Positions 57,264 to 64,000 of a stretch of 64,000 bases of DNA are shown here, piece after piece (position 1 is the first letter of the stretch; every line of letters begins with the position of its first letter). Source of the DNA: Stutzerimonas stutzeri KOS6 (GTDB lineage Bacteria > Pseudomonadota > Gammaproteobacteria > Pseudomonadales > Pseudomonadaceae); assembly GCF_000307775.2 (NCBI RefSeq), contig NZ_KK020675.1, forward strand, positions 809,281 to 873,280. Reading direction: 5' to 3'. Under the pieces are notes generated by a model. That model was given only the letters and a program-made list of their open reading frames with translations, did no database searches and was not told where the DNA came from. The position numbers and the translations under genes are program-made.

Positions 57264-58046
57264 ATGCCCCGCTTTGCCGCCAACCTGTCCATGCTGTTTA
57301 CCGAGATGGACTTTCTCGACCGCTTCGCCGCTGCTGCCAAAGCCGGCTTCAGCGGCGTCGAATACCTGTTCCCCTATGACTACCCGGTCGAGCAGATCAA
57401 GGCCAGGCTCGAGGCCAATGGCCTGACCCAGGTGTTGTTCAACCTGCCAGCCGGCGACTGGGCAGGTGGTGAGCGCGGTATCGCGATCCTGCCGGAACGG
57501 GTCGATGAATTCCGTGCCGGCGTCGATCAGGCGATCGCCTACGCCAAGGTGCTGGGCAACACTCAGGTCAACTGCCTGGCCGGTATCGCACCGCGTGGAG
57601 CCGACCTCGGCAAGCTGGAAATGACCTTCGTCGAGAACCTGCGCTATGCCGCGCAGAAACTCGAGGAGGCTGGCATCCGCCTGGTCATGGAAATGATCAA
57701 CACCCGCGACATCCCGCGCTTCTACCTGAACAACACCTCCCAGGCACAGGAGATTCGCGGCAAGGTTGGCCACCCCAATCTGTTCCTGCAGTACGACATC
57801 TACCACATGCAGATTATGGAAGGTGACCTGGCGCGCACCATCGAAACCAACCTGGCCGCGATCAACCACATCCAGTTGGCCGACAACCCGGGGCGCAACG
57901 AGCCAGGCACTGGCGAGATCAACTACCACTTCCTCTTCGAACACCTGGACCGTATCGGCTACCAGGGCTGGATCGGCTGTGAATACAAGCCGGCCACCAC
58001 CACCGCTGCCGGCCTCGGCTGGATGAAAGCGCACAACGCAATCTGA
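57264..58046 (+). CDS. hyi: hydroxypyruvate isomerase
   Basis: Hyi interconverts hydroxypyruvate and tartronate semialdehyde. It is a xylose-isomerase-like TIM barrel of 260 residues. It begins MPRFAANLSMLFTEMDFLDRF, then KAGFSGVEYLFPYDYP. Metal-binding Glu residues lie in LVMEMINTRDIPRFYL and IGCEYKPA, with DIYHMQIMEGDL between. AAGGAG is 8-10 nt before the ATG. It is 17 nt before glxR and belongs to the glyoxylate operon. Confidence 0.92.
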   Translation: MPRFAANLSMLFTEMDFLDRFAAAAKAGFSGVEYLFPYDYPVEQIKARLEANGLTQVLFNLPAGDWAGGERGIAILPERVDEFRAGVDQAIAYAKVLGNTQVNCLAGIAPRGADLGKLEMTFVENLRYAAQKLEEAGIRLVMEMINTRDIPRFYLNNTSQAQEIRGKVGHPNLFLQYDIYHMQIMEGDLARTIETNLAAINHIQLADNPGRNEPGTGEINYHFLFEHLDRIGYQGWIGCEYKPATTTAAGLGWMKAHNAI

Positions 58047-58063
58047 ATCAGAGGATATTTCTC

Positions 58064-58954
58064 ATGGCAAAAATCGGATTTATCGGCACCGGCATCATGG
58101 GCAAGCCTATGGCGCAGAACCTGCAAAAAGCCGGGCACACCCTGTTCTTTTCCGAGCACTTCGACAAGGCTCCGGCCGACCTGTTGGGCGACAACGGCAT
58201 CGGCCTGGCCAACCCACGCGAAGTGGCGCAGGAAGCCGAATTCATCATTATCATGGTGCCGGACACCCCCCAGGTTGAAGACGTTCTGTTCCGCGAAGAC
58301 GGCGTTGCCGCAGGCGTGGGCGCTGGCAAAGTGGTGATCGACATGAGCTCGATCTCCCCTACCGCCACCAAGCAGTTCGCCGAGAAGATCAAAGCCACTG
58401 GCGCGGCCTACCTTGACGCGCCGGTATCCGGCGGTGAAGTCGGTGCCAAGGCGGCTACCCTGTCGATCATGATCGGCGGTTGCCCGAATGCCTTCGAACG
58501 CGCGCTGCCGCTGTTCCAGGCCATGGGCAAGAACATCACCCGCGTCGGTGGTAACGGTGACGGCCAGACCGCCAAGGTGGCCAACCAGATCATCGTCGCG
58601 CTGAACATCCAGGCAGTGGCCGAAGCCCTGCTGTTCGCCGCCAAGAACGGCGCCGACCCAGCCAAGGTGCGTGAAGCGCTGATGGGCGGCTTTGCCGGCT
58701 CGAAGATCCTGGAAGTGCACGGTGAGCGCATGATCAAGGGCACGTTCGACCCAGGCTTCCGCATCAGCCTGCACCAGAAGGACCTCAACCTGGCCCTGGC
58801 CGGCGCGCGCGAACTGGGCCTTAACCTGCCCAACACTGCCAATGCACAGCAGGTCTTCAGTACCTGCAACGCATTGGGCGGCAGCGGCTGGGATCATTCG
58901 GCGCTGATCAAGGGCCTGGAGCACATGGCCAATTTCTCGATCCGCAAAGAGTAA
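58064..58954 (+). CDS. glxR: tartronate semialdehyde reductase (2-hydroxy-3-oxopropionate reductase)
   Basis: GlxR reduces tartronate semialdehyde to D-glycerate with NADH. It is a beta-hydroxyacid dehydrogenase of 296 residues. The Rossmann motif is KIGFIGTGIMGKPMAQNLQKAGH. The substrate motif is DAPVSGGEVGAKAATLSIMIGG, and the catalytic Lys is in GDGQTAKVANQIIVALN. The start is the ATG at 58064, 17 nt after hyi. A 336-nt gap without a gene separates it from ttuD. Confidence 0.94.
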   Translation: MAKIGFIGTGIMGKPMAQNLQKAGHTLFFSEHFDKAPADLLGDNGIGLANPREVAQEAEFIIIMVPDTPQVEDVLFREDGVAAGVGAGKVVIDMSSISPTATKQFAEKIKATGAAYLDAPVSGGEVGAKAATLSIMIGGCPNAFERALPLFQAMGKNITRVGGNGDGQTAKVANQIIVALNIQAVAEALLFAAKNGADPAKVREALMGGFAGSKILEVHGERMIKGTFDPGFRISLHQKDLNLALAGARELGLNLPNTANAQQVFSTCNALGGSGWDHSALIKGLEHMANFSIRKE

Positions 58955-59290
58955 GCTTCGAGCTAACTGCGCCGAGCGTGCCAGAACCCACCTTCAGGGA
59001 CAGACAGACCGGGTGGTGGGAAATCGCAACGCTTGGCGCCAGCGATGCTCCAAGGGTTGGACTGCAAGCGCCTGGGACGGAATCATCGCGTCGCCCCACG
59101 ACCAGCGCCATGCGCACCTGCAGTTCGACCGCCGCCGCAAGCGGCACCCTTTTCGATCCGCCCGGTAGAAGGTGTCACGGCCCGACCGCCGGGTGGGTCG
59201 ATTCCAAACCTTAGCGCTTGCCTGTTTGTACTTGCATTGACGAGCCCTAAGGTCTGGAATCGCCCTCCAGACCAATGAAAGGAGCTGTAT
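58955..59290 (+). other. 336-nt gap between glxR and ttuD, no gene seen
   Basis: Short frames here have no coding character. The last 90 nt contain paired sequences that look like a leader for ttuD (separate entry). The first 240 nt show no promoter that I would call, and no terminator with a T-run. Confidence 0.5.
59208..59273 (+). promoter_or_regulatory. alternative hairpins just before ttuD
   Basis: GGTCTGGA (59251-59258) pairs perfectly with TCCAGACC (59266-59273). ACCTTAG (59208-59214) pairs perfectly with CTAAGGT (59247-59253). The two stems share 59251-59253 and exclude each other. The downstream stem ends 7 nt before the GGAG of ttuD. This has the form of an attenuator-like switch, but no T-run follows. 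Confidence 0.35.
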
Positions 59291-60562
59291 ATGAGCCTCG
59301 ACCCCCAAGCCCTGCTGCGCCAGTTGTTCGACAGTGCCATCGAGGCCGCCCATCCGCGCCATGTGCTGGCCGACCAGTTGCCCGCCGATCGCAGTGGACG
59401 CGCCATCGTCATCGGTGCCGGCAAGGCGGCCGCCGCGATGGCCGAAGCCATCGAGAAAGTCTGGGAGGGCGATCTGTCCGGCCTGGTGGTGACCCGCTAC
59501 GAGCACCACGCCGATTGCCGCCGCATCGAAGTGGTGGAAGCCGCGCATCCGGTACCGGACGACGCCGGCGAGCGCGTCGCCCGTCGCGTTCTGGAGCTGG
59601 TGAGCAATCTGCAGGAAAGCGACCGGGTGATCTTCCTGCTCTCCGGCGGAGGCTCGTCGCTGCTGGCATTGCCGGCCGAAGGCATCAGCCTGGCCGACAA
59701 GCAGGCAATCAACAAGGCGCTGCTGCGCTCAGGCGCACACATCGGCGAGATGAACTGCGTGCGCAAGCACCTCTCGGCGATCAAGGGCGGTCGTCTGGCC
59801 AAGGCCTGCTGGCCGGCCAGCGTCTACACCTATGCGATTTCCGACGTGCCGGGGGACGAAGCGACGGTGATCGCCTCAGGCCCGACCGTGGCCGACCCGA
59901 CCACCTCGGCACAGGCGCTGGAGATCCTCGAACGCTACGACATCGAGGTGCCGGCCAACGTCCGCGCCTGGCTCGAGGACCCGCGTTCGGAAACCGTCAA
60001 GCCGGGCGATCCGATGCTCTCGCGCAGCCATTTCCAGCTCATCGCCACGCCGCAGCAGTCGCTCGACGCCGCCGCCGAGGCTGCCCGCGCGGCCGGTATC
60101 ACGCCGCTGATCCTCGGTGACCTGGAGGGCGAAGCCCGCGAGGTAGCCAAGGTGCATGCCGGCATCGCCCGCCAGGTGGTCCTTCACGGCCAGCCGATCG
60201 CCGCGCCCTGCGTGATCCTTTCCGGCGGCGAAACCACCGTGACCGTGCGCGGCAACGGCCGCGGCGGACGCAATGCCGAATTCCTGCTCAGCCTCACCGA
60301 AAACCTGCAGGGCCTGCCCGGCGTCTATGCACTGGCCGGCGACACCGACGGCATCGACGGCTCGGAGGACAATGCCGGCGCTCTGATGACCCCTGACAGC
60401 TTCGCCCGCGCCGAGGCGCTGGGCCTGCGTGCTGCCGACGCCCTGGCGAACAACGACGGCTACGGCTACTTCGCCGCGCTGGACAGCCTGATCGTCACCG
60501 GTCCGACGCGCACCAACGTCAACGACTTCCGCGCCATCCTGATCCTGCCGTCGCCCCGCTGA
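59291..60562 (+). CDS. ttuD: glycerate 2-kinase (MOFRL family, TtuD)
   Basis: TtuD-type proteins were named hydroxypyruvate reductases but act as glycerate 2-kinases, giving 2-phosphoglycerate. The protein has 423 residues. The N-terminal DUF4147 domain has AIVIGAGKAAAAMAEAIE, VVTRYEHHADCRRIEVVEAAHPVPDDAG and FLLSGGGSSLLALPAEG. The C-terminal MOFRL domain has ILSGGETTVTVRGNGRGGRNAEFLLSL and ALAGDTDGIDGSEDNAGALM. GGAG lies before the ATG at 59291. It follows glxR in the glyoxylate pathway. Confidence 0.92.
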   Translation: MSLDPQALLRQLFDSAIEAAHPRHVLADQLPADRSGRAIVIGAGKAAAAMAEAIEKVWEGDLSGLVVTRYEHHADCRRIEVVEAAHPVPDDAGERVARRVLELVSNLQESDRVIFLLSGGGSSLLALPAEGISLADKQAINKALLRSGAHIGEMNCVRKHLSAIKGGRLAKACWPASVYTYAISDVPGDEATVIASGPTVADPTTSAQALEILERYDIEVPANVRAWLEDPRSETVKPGDPMLSRSHFQLIATPQQSLDAAAEAARAAGITPLILGDLEGEAREVAKVHAGIARQVVLHGQPIAAPCVILSGGETTVTVRGNGRGGRNAEFLLSLTENLQGLPGVYALAGDTDGIDGSEDNAGALMTPDSFARAEALGLRAADALANNDGYGYFAALDSLIVTGPTRTNVNDFRAILILPSPR

Positions 60563-60646
60563 CGGGCGTTTGCGGCGCGCCTGCCGCGCCGGGATACGGG
60601 TCGGTTACACGACGAACAGAACAATAACTGCCGATAGAGCCCCGCC

Positions 60647-62062
60647 ATGACACACGACAAGAAGGTCAAGATCCTCGCCACCCTCGGCCCCGCCACCCGC
60701 AGCGTCGATGACGTGCGCGCCCTGGTCGAGGCCGGGGTCAACCTGTTCCGCCTGAACTTCAGCCACGGTGAGCATGCCGACCATGCCGAGCGCTTCGCCT
60801 GGATACGCCAGGTCGAGCACGAACTGAACCAGCCGATCGGGATTCTCATGGATCTGCAGGGGCCCAAGCTCAGGGTTGGCCGCTTCGCCGAGGGCAAGGT
60901 TCAGTTGGTGCGCGATCAGGCCTTCCGTCTGGATTTGGATCCGACCCCTGGCGACAGCCGGCGGGCCAACCTGCCGCACCCGGAGATCATCGCCGCGCTG
61001 GAGCCGGGCATGCAGTTGCTGATCGACGACGGTCGCCTGCGCCTGACAGTCACCGCACGCCATGCCGATGCCGTCGATACTCGCGTGGTCGCCGGTGGCG
61101 AACTGTCCGACCGCAAGGGCGTCAACGTACCGGAAGCCGTGCTGGAATTGAGCCCGCTGACCGAGAAGGATCGCCGCGACCTTGCCTTCGGCCTGCAGCT
61201 TGGGGTCGACTGGGTGGCCCTGTCCTTCGTCCAGCGCCCCCAGGATATCCATGAGGCACGCGAGCTGATCGGCGACCGCGCCTTTCTCATGGCCAAGATC
61301 GAGAAGCCATCGGCAGTCCAGCACCTGCGCGAGATCGCCCGGCTTTCCGACGCGATCATGGTGGCGCGCGGCGATCTCGGCGTGGAGGTACCCGCCGAGA
61401 ACGTCCCGCGTATCCAGAAAAACATCGTACGCATCTGCCGCCAGCTCGGCCGTCCGGTAGTGGTCGCGACGCAGATGCTCGAATCCATGCGTTTCGCCCC
61501 GGCACCGACTCGCGCCGAAGTGACTGACGTAGCCAATGCCGTGGCCGAGGGAGCCGACGCGGTGATGCTCTCGGCGGAAACCGCGTCCGGGGACTACCCG
61601 CTGGAAGCGGTAAGCATGATGAGCAAGATCATCCGCCAGGTCGAAAGCGGCCCTGACTTCCAGGCCCAGCTCGACGTGCACCGGCCGAATGCCGAGGCCA
61701 CCCTGCCGGATGCCATCAGCTGCGCCATCCGCCGCATCAGCAGCATTCTGCCGATTGCGGTGCTGGTCAACTACACCGAATCCGGCCGCTCCAGCCTGCG
61801 CGCCTCGCGCGAGCGCCCGGCCACGCCGATCCTCAGCCTGACGCCGAGTGCCGCCACCGCGCGCAAGCTGACGGTGGCCTGGGGCGTGTATTCGGTGGTG
61901 GATGCGCCGATGCGCGACATGGAACAGGTCAGCGGCCACGCTCTTGAGCTGGCCCGCGCCCAAGGCATGGCCAGCAGCGGAGACACGGTACTGATCACCG
62001 CCGGCGTGCCACTGGGTCAGCCCGGCACGACCAACTCGTTGCGCATCGAAGTTCTGAGCTGA
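60647..62062 (+). CDS. pyk: pyruvate kinase
   Basis: Pyk converts PEP and ADP to pyruvate and ATP. The protein has 471 residues. It begins KVKILATLGPATRSVDDVRALVEAGVNLFRLNFSHG. The motifs include ILMDLQGPKLRVG, the Lys/Glu of AKIEKPSAVQHL, MVARGDLGVEVPAENVPRIQK, and VATQMLESM with TRAEVTDVANAVAEGADAVMLSAETASGDYP. The C-terminal domain is complete. Its place after ttuD matches the pseudomonad glyoxylate cluster, where the enzyme ends the path from glycerate to pyruvate. Confidence 0.95.
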   Translation: MTHDKKVKILATLGPATRSVDDVRALVEAGVNLFRLNFSHGEHADHAERFAWIRQVEHELNQPIGILMDLQGPKLRVGRFAEGKVQLVRDQAFRLDLDPTPGDSRRANLPHPEIIAALEPGMQLLIDDGRLRLTVTARHADAVDTRVVAGGELSDRKGVNVPEAVLELSPLTEKDRRDLAFGLQLGVDWVALSFVQRPQDIHEARELIGDRAFLMAKIEKPSAVQHLREIARLSDAIMVARGDLGVEVPAENVPRIQKNIVRICRQLGRPVVVATQMLESMRFAPAPTRAEVTDVANAVAEGADAVMLSAETASGDYPLEAVSMMSKIIRQVESGPDFQAQLDVHRPNAEATLPDAISCAIRRISSILPIAVLVNYTESGRSSLRASRERPATPILSLTPSAATARKLTVAWGVYSVVDAPMRDMEQVSGHALELARAQGMASSGDTVLITAGVPLGQPGTTNSLRIEVLS

Positions 62063-62150
62063 CCGCGGCCGGGCGACCGCCCGGCCAATCCCCCCTACCG
62101 TTGCCGCCGGTCCTGCCGACCGGCGCGCTGCCGTTCGCCCGGATATCACC

Positions 62151-63083
62151 ATGCGTGACCGTTCTGCAGTGCGCGCCCTCTTCTATGCCTTCAGCCAGAT
62201 CGTCCTGCAGCGCCATGCCGGCTGCGGCGCGCTGGTCATGCTCGCCCTGGCCATCGGCGCGCCTGCGCTGCTCGCCGGGGCGTTGTTCGGCGTGCTGGCG
62301 GCGCATATCGGCGCGGCCTGGCTGCACTATCGGACGGCCGATCGCGATGACGGCCTGTACGGCTACAACGCCGCGCTACTCGGCGCCCTGCTGGTCGGCC
62401 GCCTGGGGTTGTCCACGACCAGCCTGGCACTGGTGGCGCTGGCCGCACTGGCCAGCTGTCTGCTGCAGTCACGGCTGCTCGAGCGGCTGCACCGCAACGC
62501 CGGTCTGCCGGGTTTCACGCTGCCCTTCGTGCTGATCGGCCTGATCGTCATGCTGGCCAATCCGTCCGGGCCGGCTCCGGCAGCCGCCGTGCTCTCCCCA
62601 ACCGCAATGACACTGCTCGAGGCCTGGCTGCTCGGTATCGGTCAGGTGCTGTTTATCGATGAACCGCTGGCGGCGAGCTGCATGCTGCTGGGCGTAGCGC
62701 TGGCATGCTGGCGCGCCGCGGCCTGGCTGCTGGCGGGCTCGGCGCTGGGGCTGGTGGCGGCGGGCCTGCTCGGTGCGGCCTGGATGGACGGGCTCGCCGG
62801 TTTCAATCCGGCCCTGGCCGCGCTGGCACTGGCGCAATGGCGCGGCGGCTGGCGCCTGCCGCTACTGGGCATGACCGCCGCCGTCCTGTTCTGGCTGGTC
62901 GGCGCGAGCCTCGGTTTGCCGATGCTGACGCTGCCATTTCTGTTGGCGACCTGGCTGGGCCTGCTGGCTCGCGCACCGCGCCCCTGGCATGGCTGGAACT
63001 TCAGCCGCCGGTCGCCAGCGGGTTCTGCTCCTGCGGATACCGATGTTGCTCTTCGACGCCGCCGTCGTCCCCGTGAACCTTGA
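62151..63083 (+). CDS. urea transporter (UT family)
   Basis: This inner membrane protein of 310 residues has about ten hydrophobic segments in two similar halves. Each half has the UT signature: DGLYGYNAALLGALLVGRL (about residues 64-82) and DGLAGFNPALAALALAQW (about 213-230), with GLPGFTLPFVLIGLIV and GLPMLTLPFLLATWLGL as the filter-side repeats. UT proteins are passive urea channels. Urea is made twice in the purine path (Alc, AllA), which explains its place after the glyoxylate operon. Its 3' end overlaps the next minus-strand gene by 83 nt. Confidence 0.87.
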   Translation: MRDRSAVRALFYAFSQIVLQRHAGCGALVMLALAIGAPALLAGALFGVLAAHIGAAWLHYRTADRDDGLYGYNAALLGALLVGRLGLSTTSLALVALAALASCLLQSRLLERLHRNAGLPGFTLPFVLIGLIVMLANPSGPAPAAAVLSPTAMTLLEAWLLGIGQVLFIDEPLAASCMLLGVALACWRAAAWLLAGSALGLVAAGLLGAAWMDGLAGFNPALAALALAQWRGGWRLPLLGMTAAVLFWLVGASLGLPMLTLPFLLATWLGLLARAPRPWHGWNFSRRSPAGSAPADTDVALRRRRRPREP

Positions 63084-63225
63084 CCAGCGCCGTGCGCAGC
63101 TTCATGAAATCGCGCGTCTCGTCGAGGATGTCCTGTCGGTTCATCGCCTCGAGCAGTGCGCGCTGGTCGCCTTCCTCGCGCAGCACCCAGCGGTCGTCCT
63201 CGTGAGTGATGTGATAGATCTCCAT
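63001..63225 (-). CDS. small protein, DUF2188-like (74 aa)
   Basis: This soluble protein starts MEIYHITHEDDRWVLREEGD, then QRALLEAMNRQDILDETRDFMKL. The opening YHI-x-x-x-DDRWVLREEG resembles small DUF2188 proteins of unknown function. The last 28 codons lie antisense to the end of the urea transporter gene, so one of the two 3' ends may be less constrained. GGAGACAAT lies upstream on the minus strand. Confidence 0.6.
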   Translation of the reverse strand: MEIYHITHEDDRWVLREEGDQRALLEAMNRQDILDETRDFMKLRTALVKVHGDDGGVEEQHRYPQEQNPLATGG

Positions 63226-63612
63226 GCCATTGTCTCCAGCAGATGAAAGAAGGGGTTCCTTCTAAGAAAGGCAATAGCTGCCGAGGTTCGCTGCCGCACA
63301 GGTGATTCTCGGTGCGGTCGCTGTAAAGATCGGCTGATGCGCCTGCTGGCGCAATGTCGGGCGCGCCAGCCTGGTAAACCGAGCCAGACAGGATGCACTG
63401 AGCGGCAACTTTTGACGTATTGAAACTGCAACTGCCGTTTCGCCTGTAATTTCATCACGCCATAGTCCCACTCGACATGCGGAAAACCATTCGTCCGCAC
63501 TTTTTCGCACAACGAAACTCCTGCGGACTTGCCCCCTCTCACACAGGGAGGCTGATTGGTTTTTCTCGCTCAGCCGTTTGTGAAAGTCTCTATCCATTGA
63601 GGAGAAAAAGAC
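63226..63612 (+). other. 387-nt gap before the KGG gene
   Basis: No gene with coding character is seen. It must contain promoters for the minus-strand small gene and for the KGG gene. GAAACT (63514-63519) and TCTCA (63537-63541), 17 nt apart, recall the AlgU/RpoE-type promoter (GAACTT...TCTGA) and precede the KGG start by 72 nt. This is a weak match. Confidence 0.35.
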
Positions 63613-63783
63613 ATGGCAAATAATAATCCCGGCAACTTTGCCAATGATAAAGAGAAAGCATCAGAAGCTGGCCGCAAGGGCGGCCACAACAGTGGCGGCA
63701 ACTTCGCCAACGACCGCGAGAAGGCCTCGGAGGCCGGCCGCAAGGGTGGCCAGAACAGCCACGGCGGTGGCCGCAGCAGCTAA
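63613..63783 (+). CDS. KGG-repeat general stress protein (YciG/GsiB-like)
   Basis: This is a 56-residue hydrophilic protein made of two repeats: NFANDKEKASEAGRKGG (residues 8-24) and NFANDREKASEAGRKGG (residues 30-46), with a short GHNSGG-type linker and an SHGGGRSS tail. The KGG motif is known from stress proteins that are thought to be disordered and protective. AGGAG with 9-10 nt spacing precedes the ATG at 63613. A strong terminator follows 17 nt after the stop. It is below common gene-caller size but clearly coding. Confidence 0.87.
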   Translation: MANNNPGNFANDKEKASEAGRKGGHNSGGNFANDREKASEAGRKGGQNSHGGGRSS

Positions 63784-63799
63784 GCGCTGACGGCAGCAG

Positions 63800-63835
63800 A
63801 AAGGGCAGGTGCTCCGGCACCTGCCCTTTCTTTTT
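63800..63835 (+). terminator. rho-independent terminator of the KGG gene
   Basis: AAAGGGCAGGTGC (63800-63812) and GCACCTGCCCTTT (63817-63829) form a perfect 13-bp stem with a TCCG loop, followed by C and five T. It is the clearest intrinsic terminator in the window. Confidence 0.92.
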
Positions 63836-63841
63836 ATATGC

Positions 63842-63864
63842 TAAAAGGGCAAACAGCCCTTTTA
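63842..63864. terminator. second terminator-like hairpin
   Basis: TAAAAGGGC (63842-63850) and GCCCTTTTA (63856-63864) are perfectly inverted around AAACA. The A/T-rich outer arms allow termination in both directions; it may serve a gene beyond the window on the minus strand. After it, 63865-64000 shows no gene or site. Confidence 0.6.
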
Positions 63865-64000
63865 TGTTATCGCCAGCTTGAGGACCATACCGAAAACATA
63901 GCGGAGTCACTTCTATATAAAAGCAACTTGCCAGCCAAAAAAGCTCAAAAGAAAAAGATCAATCAACCACCAGCTCGCCCAACAATATTGGCAGCTATTT

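Noticed and set aside
60605..62152. Minus-strand frame of 515 codons over pyk
   Set aside because: It mirrors pyruvate kinase and has low-complexity composition.

Overview
The window looks like chromosomal DNA of a pseudomonad (Pseudomonadaceae, perhaps the stutzeri/mendocina side). The basis is the high GC content, REP-type palindromes with the core GTAGGAGCGAGCTTGCTCGC, and a gene order (xdhA-xdhB-xdhC-guaD, GntR regulator, AzgA-type permease, hiuH, puuE-uraD-alc-allA, puuD) like the purine catabolic cluster I know from P. aeruginosa. Nearly all genes are intact. The only mobile-element trace is a decayed IS3-family transposase at 39.5-39.9 kb. I saw no tRNA, rRNA, CRISPR or prophage.

Layout. 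0-15.7 kb is mostly housekeeping and transport: the 3' end of an NhaD antiporter gene, a winged-helix protein, an SLC13 permease, two MFS carriers, RlmF, a YejK nucleoid protein, a PPK2 kinase, a GST, a GIY-YIG protein, MltF, a P-type ATPase and an SDR. 15.9-19.7 kb is a purine salvage set: 8-oxoguanine deaminase, a BMP-type binding protein and a 2-oxoglutarate/Fe(II)-type oxygenase. 19.8-39.2 kb is the main purine cluster: xanthine dehydrogenase, guanine deaminase, a GntR regulator, permeases, the urate-to-glyoxylate enzymes, membrane-bound urate oxidase PuuD and a Tsx-like outer membrane channel. 40-45.3 kb holds signalling genes: a chemoreceptor and a diguanylate cyclase with related sensor domains, a periplasmic binding protein and a TetR/RutR-like regulator. 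45.4-49.6 kb is a tripartite efflux operon. 49.6-54.3 kb has a DUF2383-type protein, exonuclease III, and a two-component system divergent from an HbpS-like protein plus an exported 5-hydroxyisourate hydrolase-like protein. 54.3-62.1 kb is the glyoxylate-to-pyruvate module (LysR, gcl, hyi, glxR, ttuD, pyk), followed by a urea transporter, a small orphan protein and a KGG-repeat stress protein.

How it fits together. Guanine and xanthine become urate (GuaD, XdhABC). Urate becomes 5-hydroxyisourate (PuuD), then OHCU (HiuH), allantoin (UraD), allantoate (PuuE), ureidoglycolate (Alc), and glyoxylate plus urea (AllA). Glyoxylate becomes tartronate semialdehyde (Gcl), glycerate (GlxR), 2-phosphoglycerate (TtuD) and, after enolase, pyruvate (Pyk). 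Urea may cross the membrane through the transporter at 62 kb; there is no urease here.

The most interesting signals are regulatory. A palindrome TTGTNNACAA recurs at purine promoters and also at the chemoreceptor promoter. A second palindrome, TGACY-N4-RGTCA, recurs in the xdhA and permease leaders. The two-component system divergent from an exported HIUase-like gene, with a CATTAC/GTAATG box between them, resembles the E. coli hprRS-hiuH arrangement. That HIUase ends in YRGN instead of the family YRGS.
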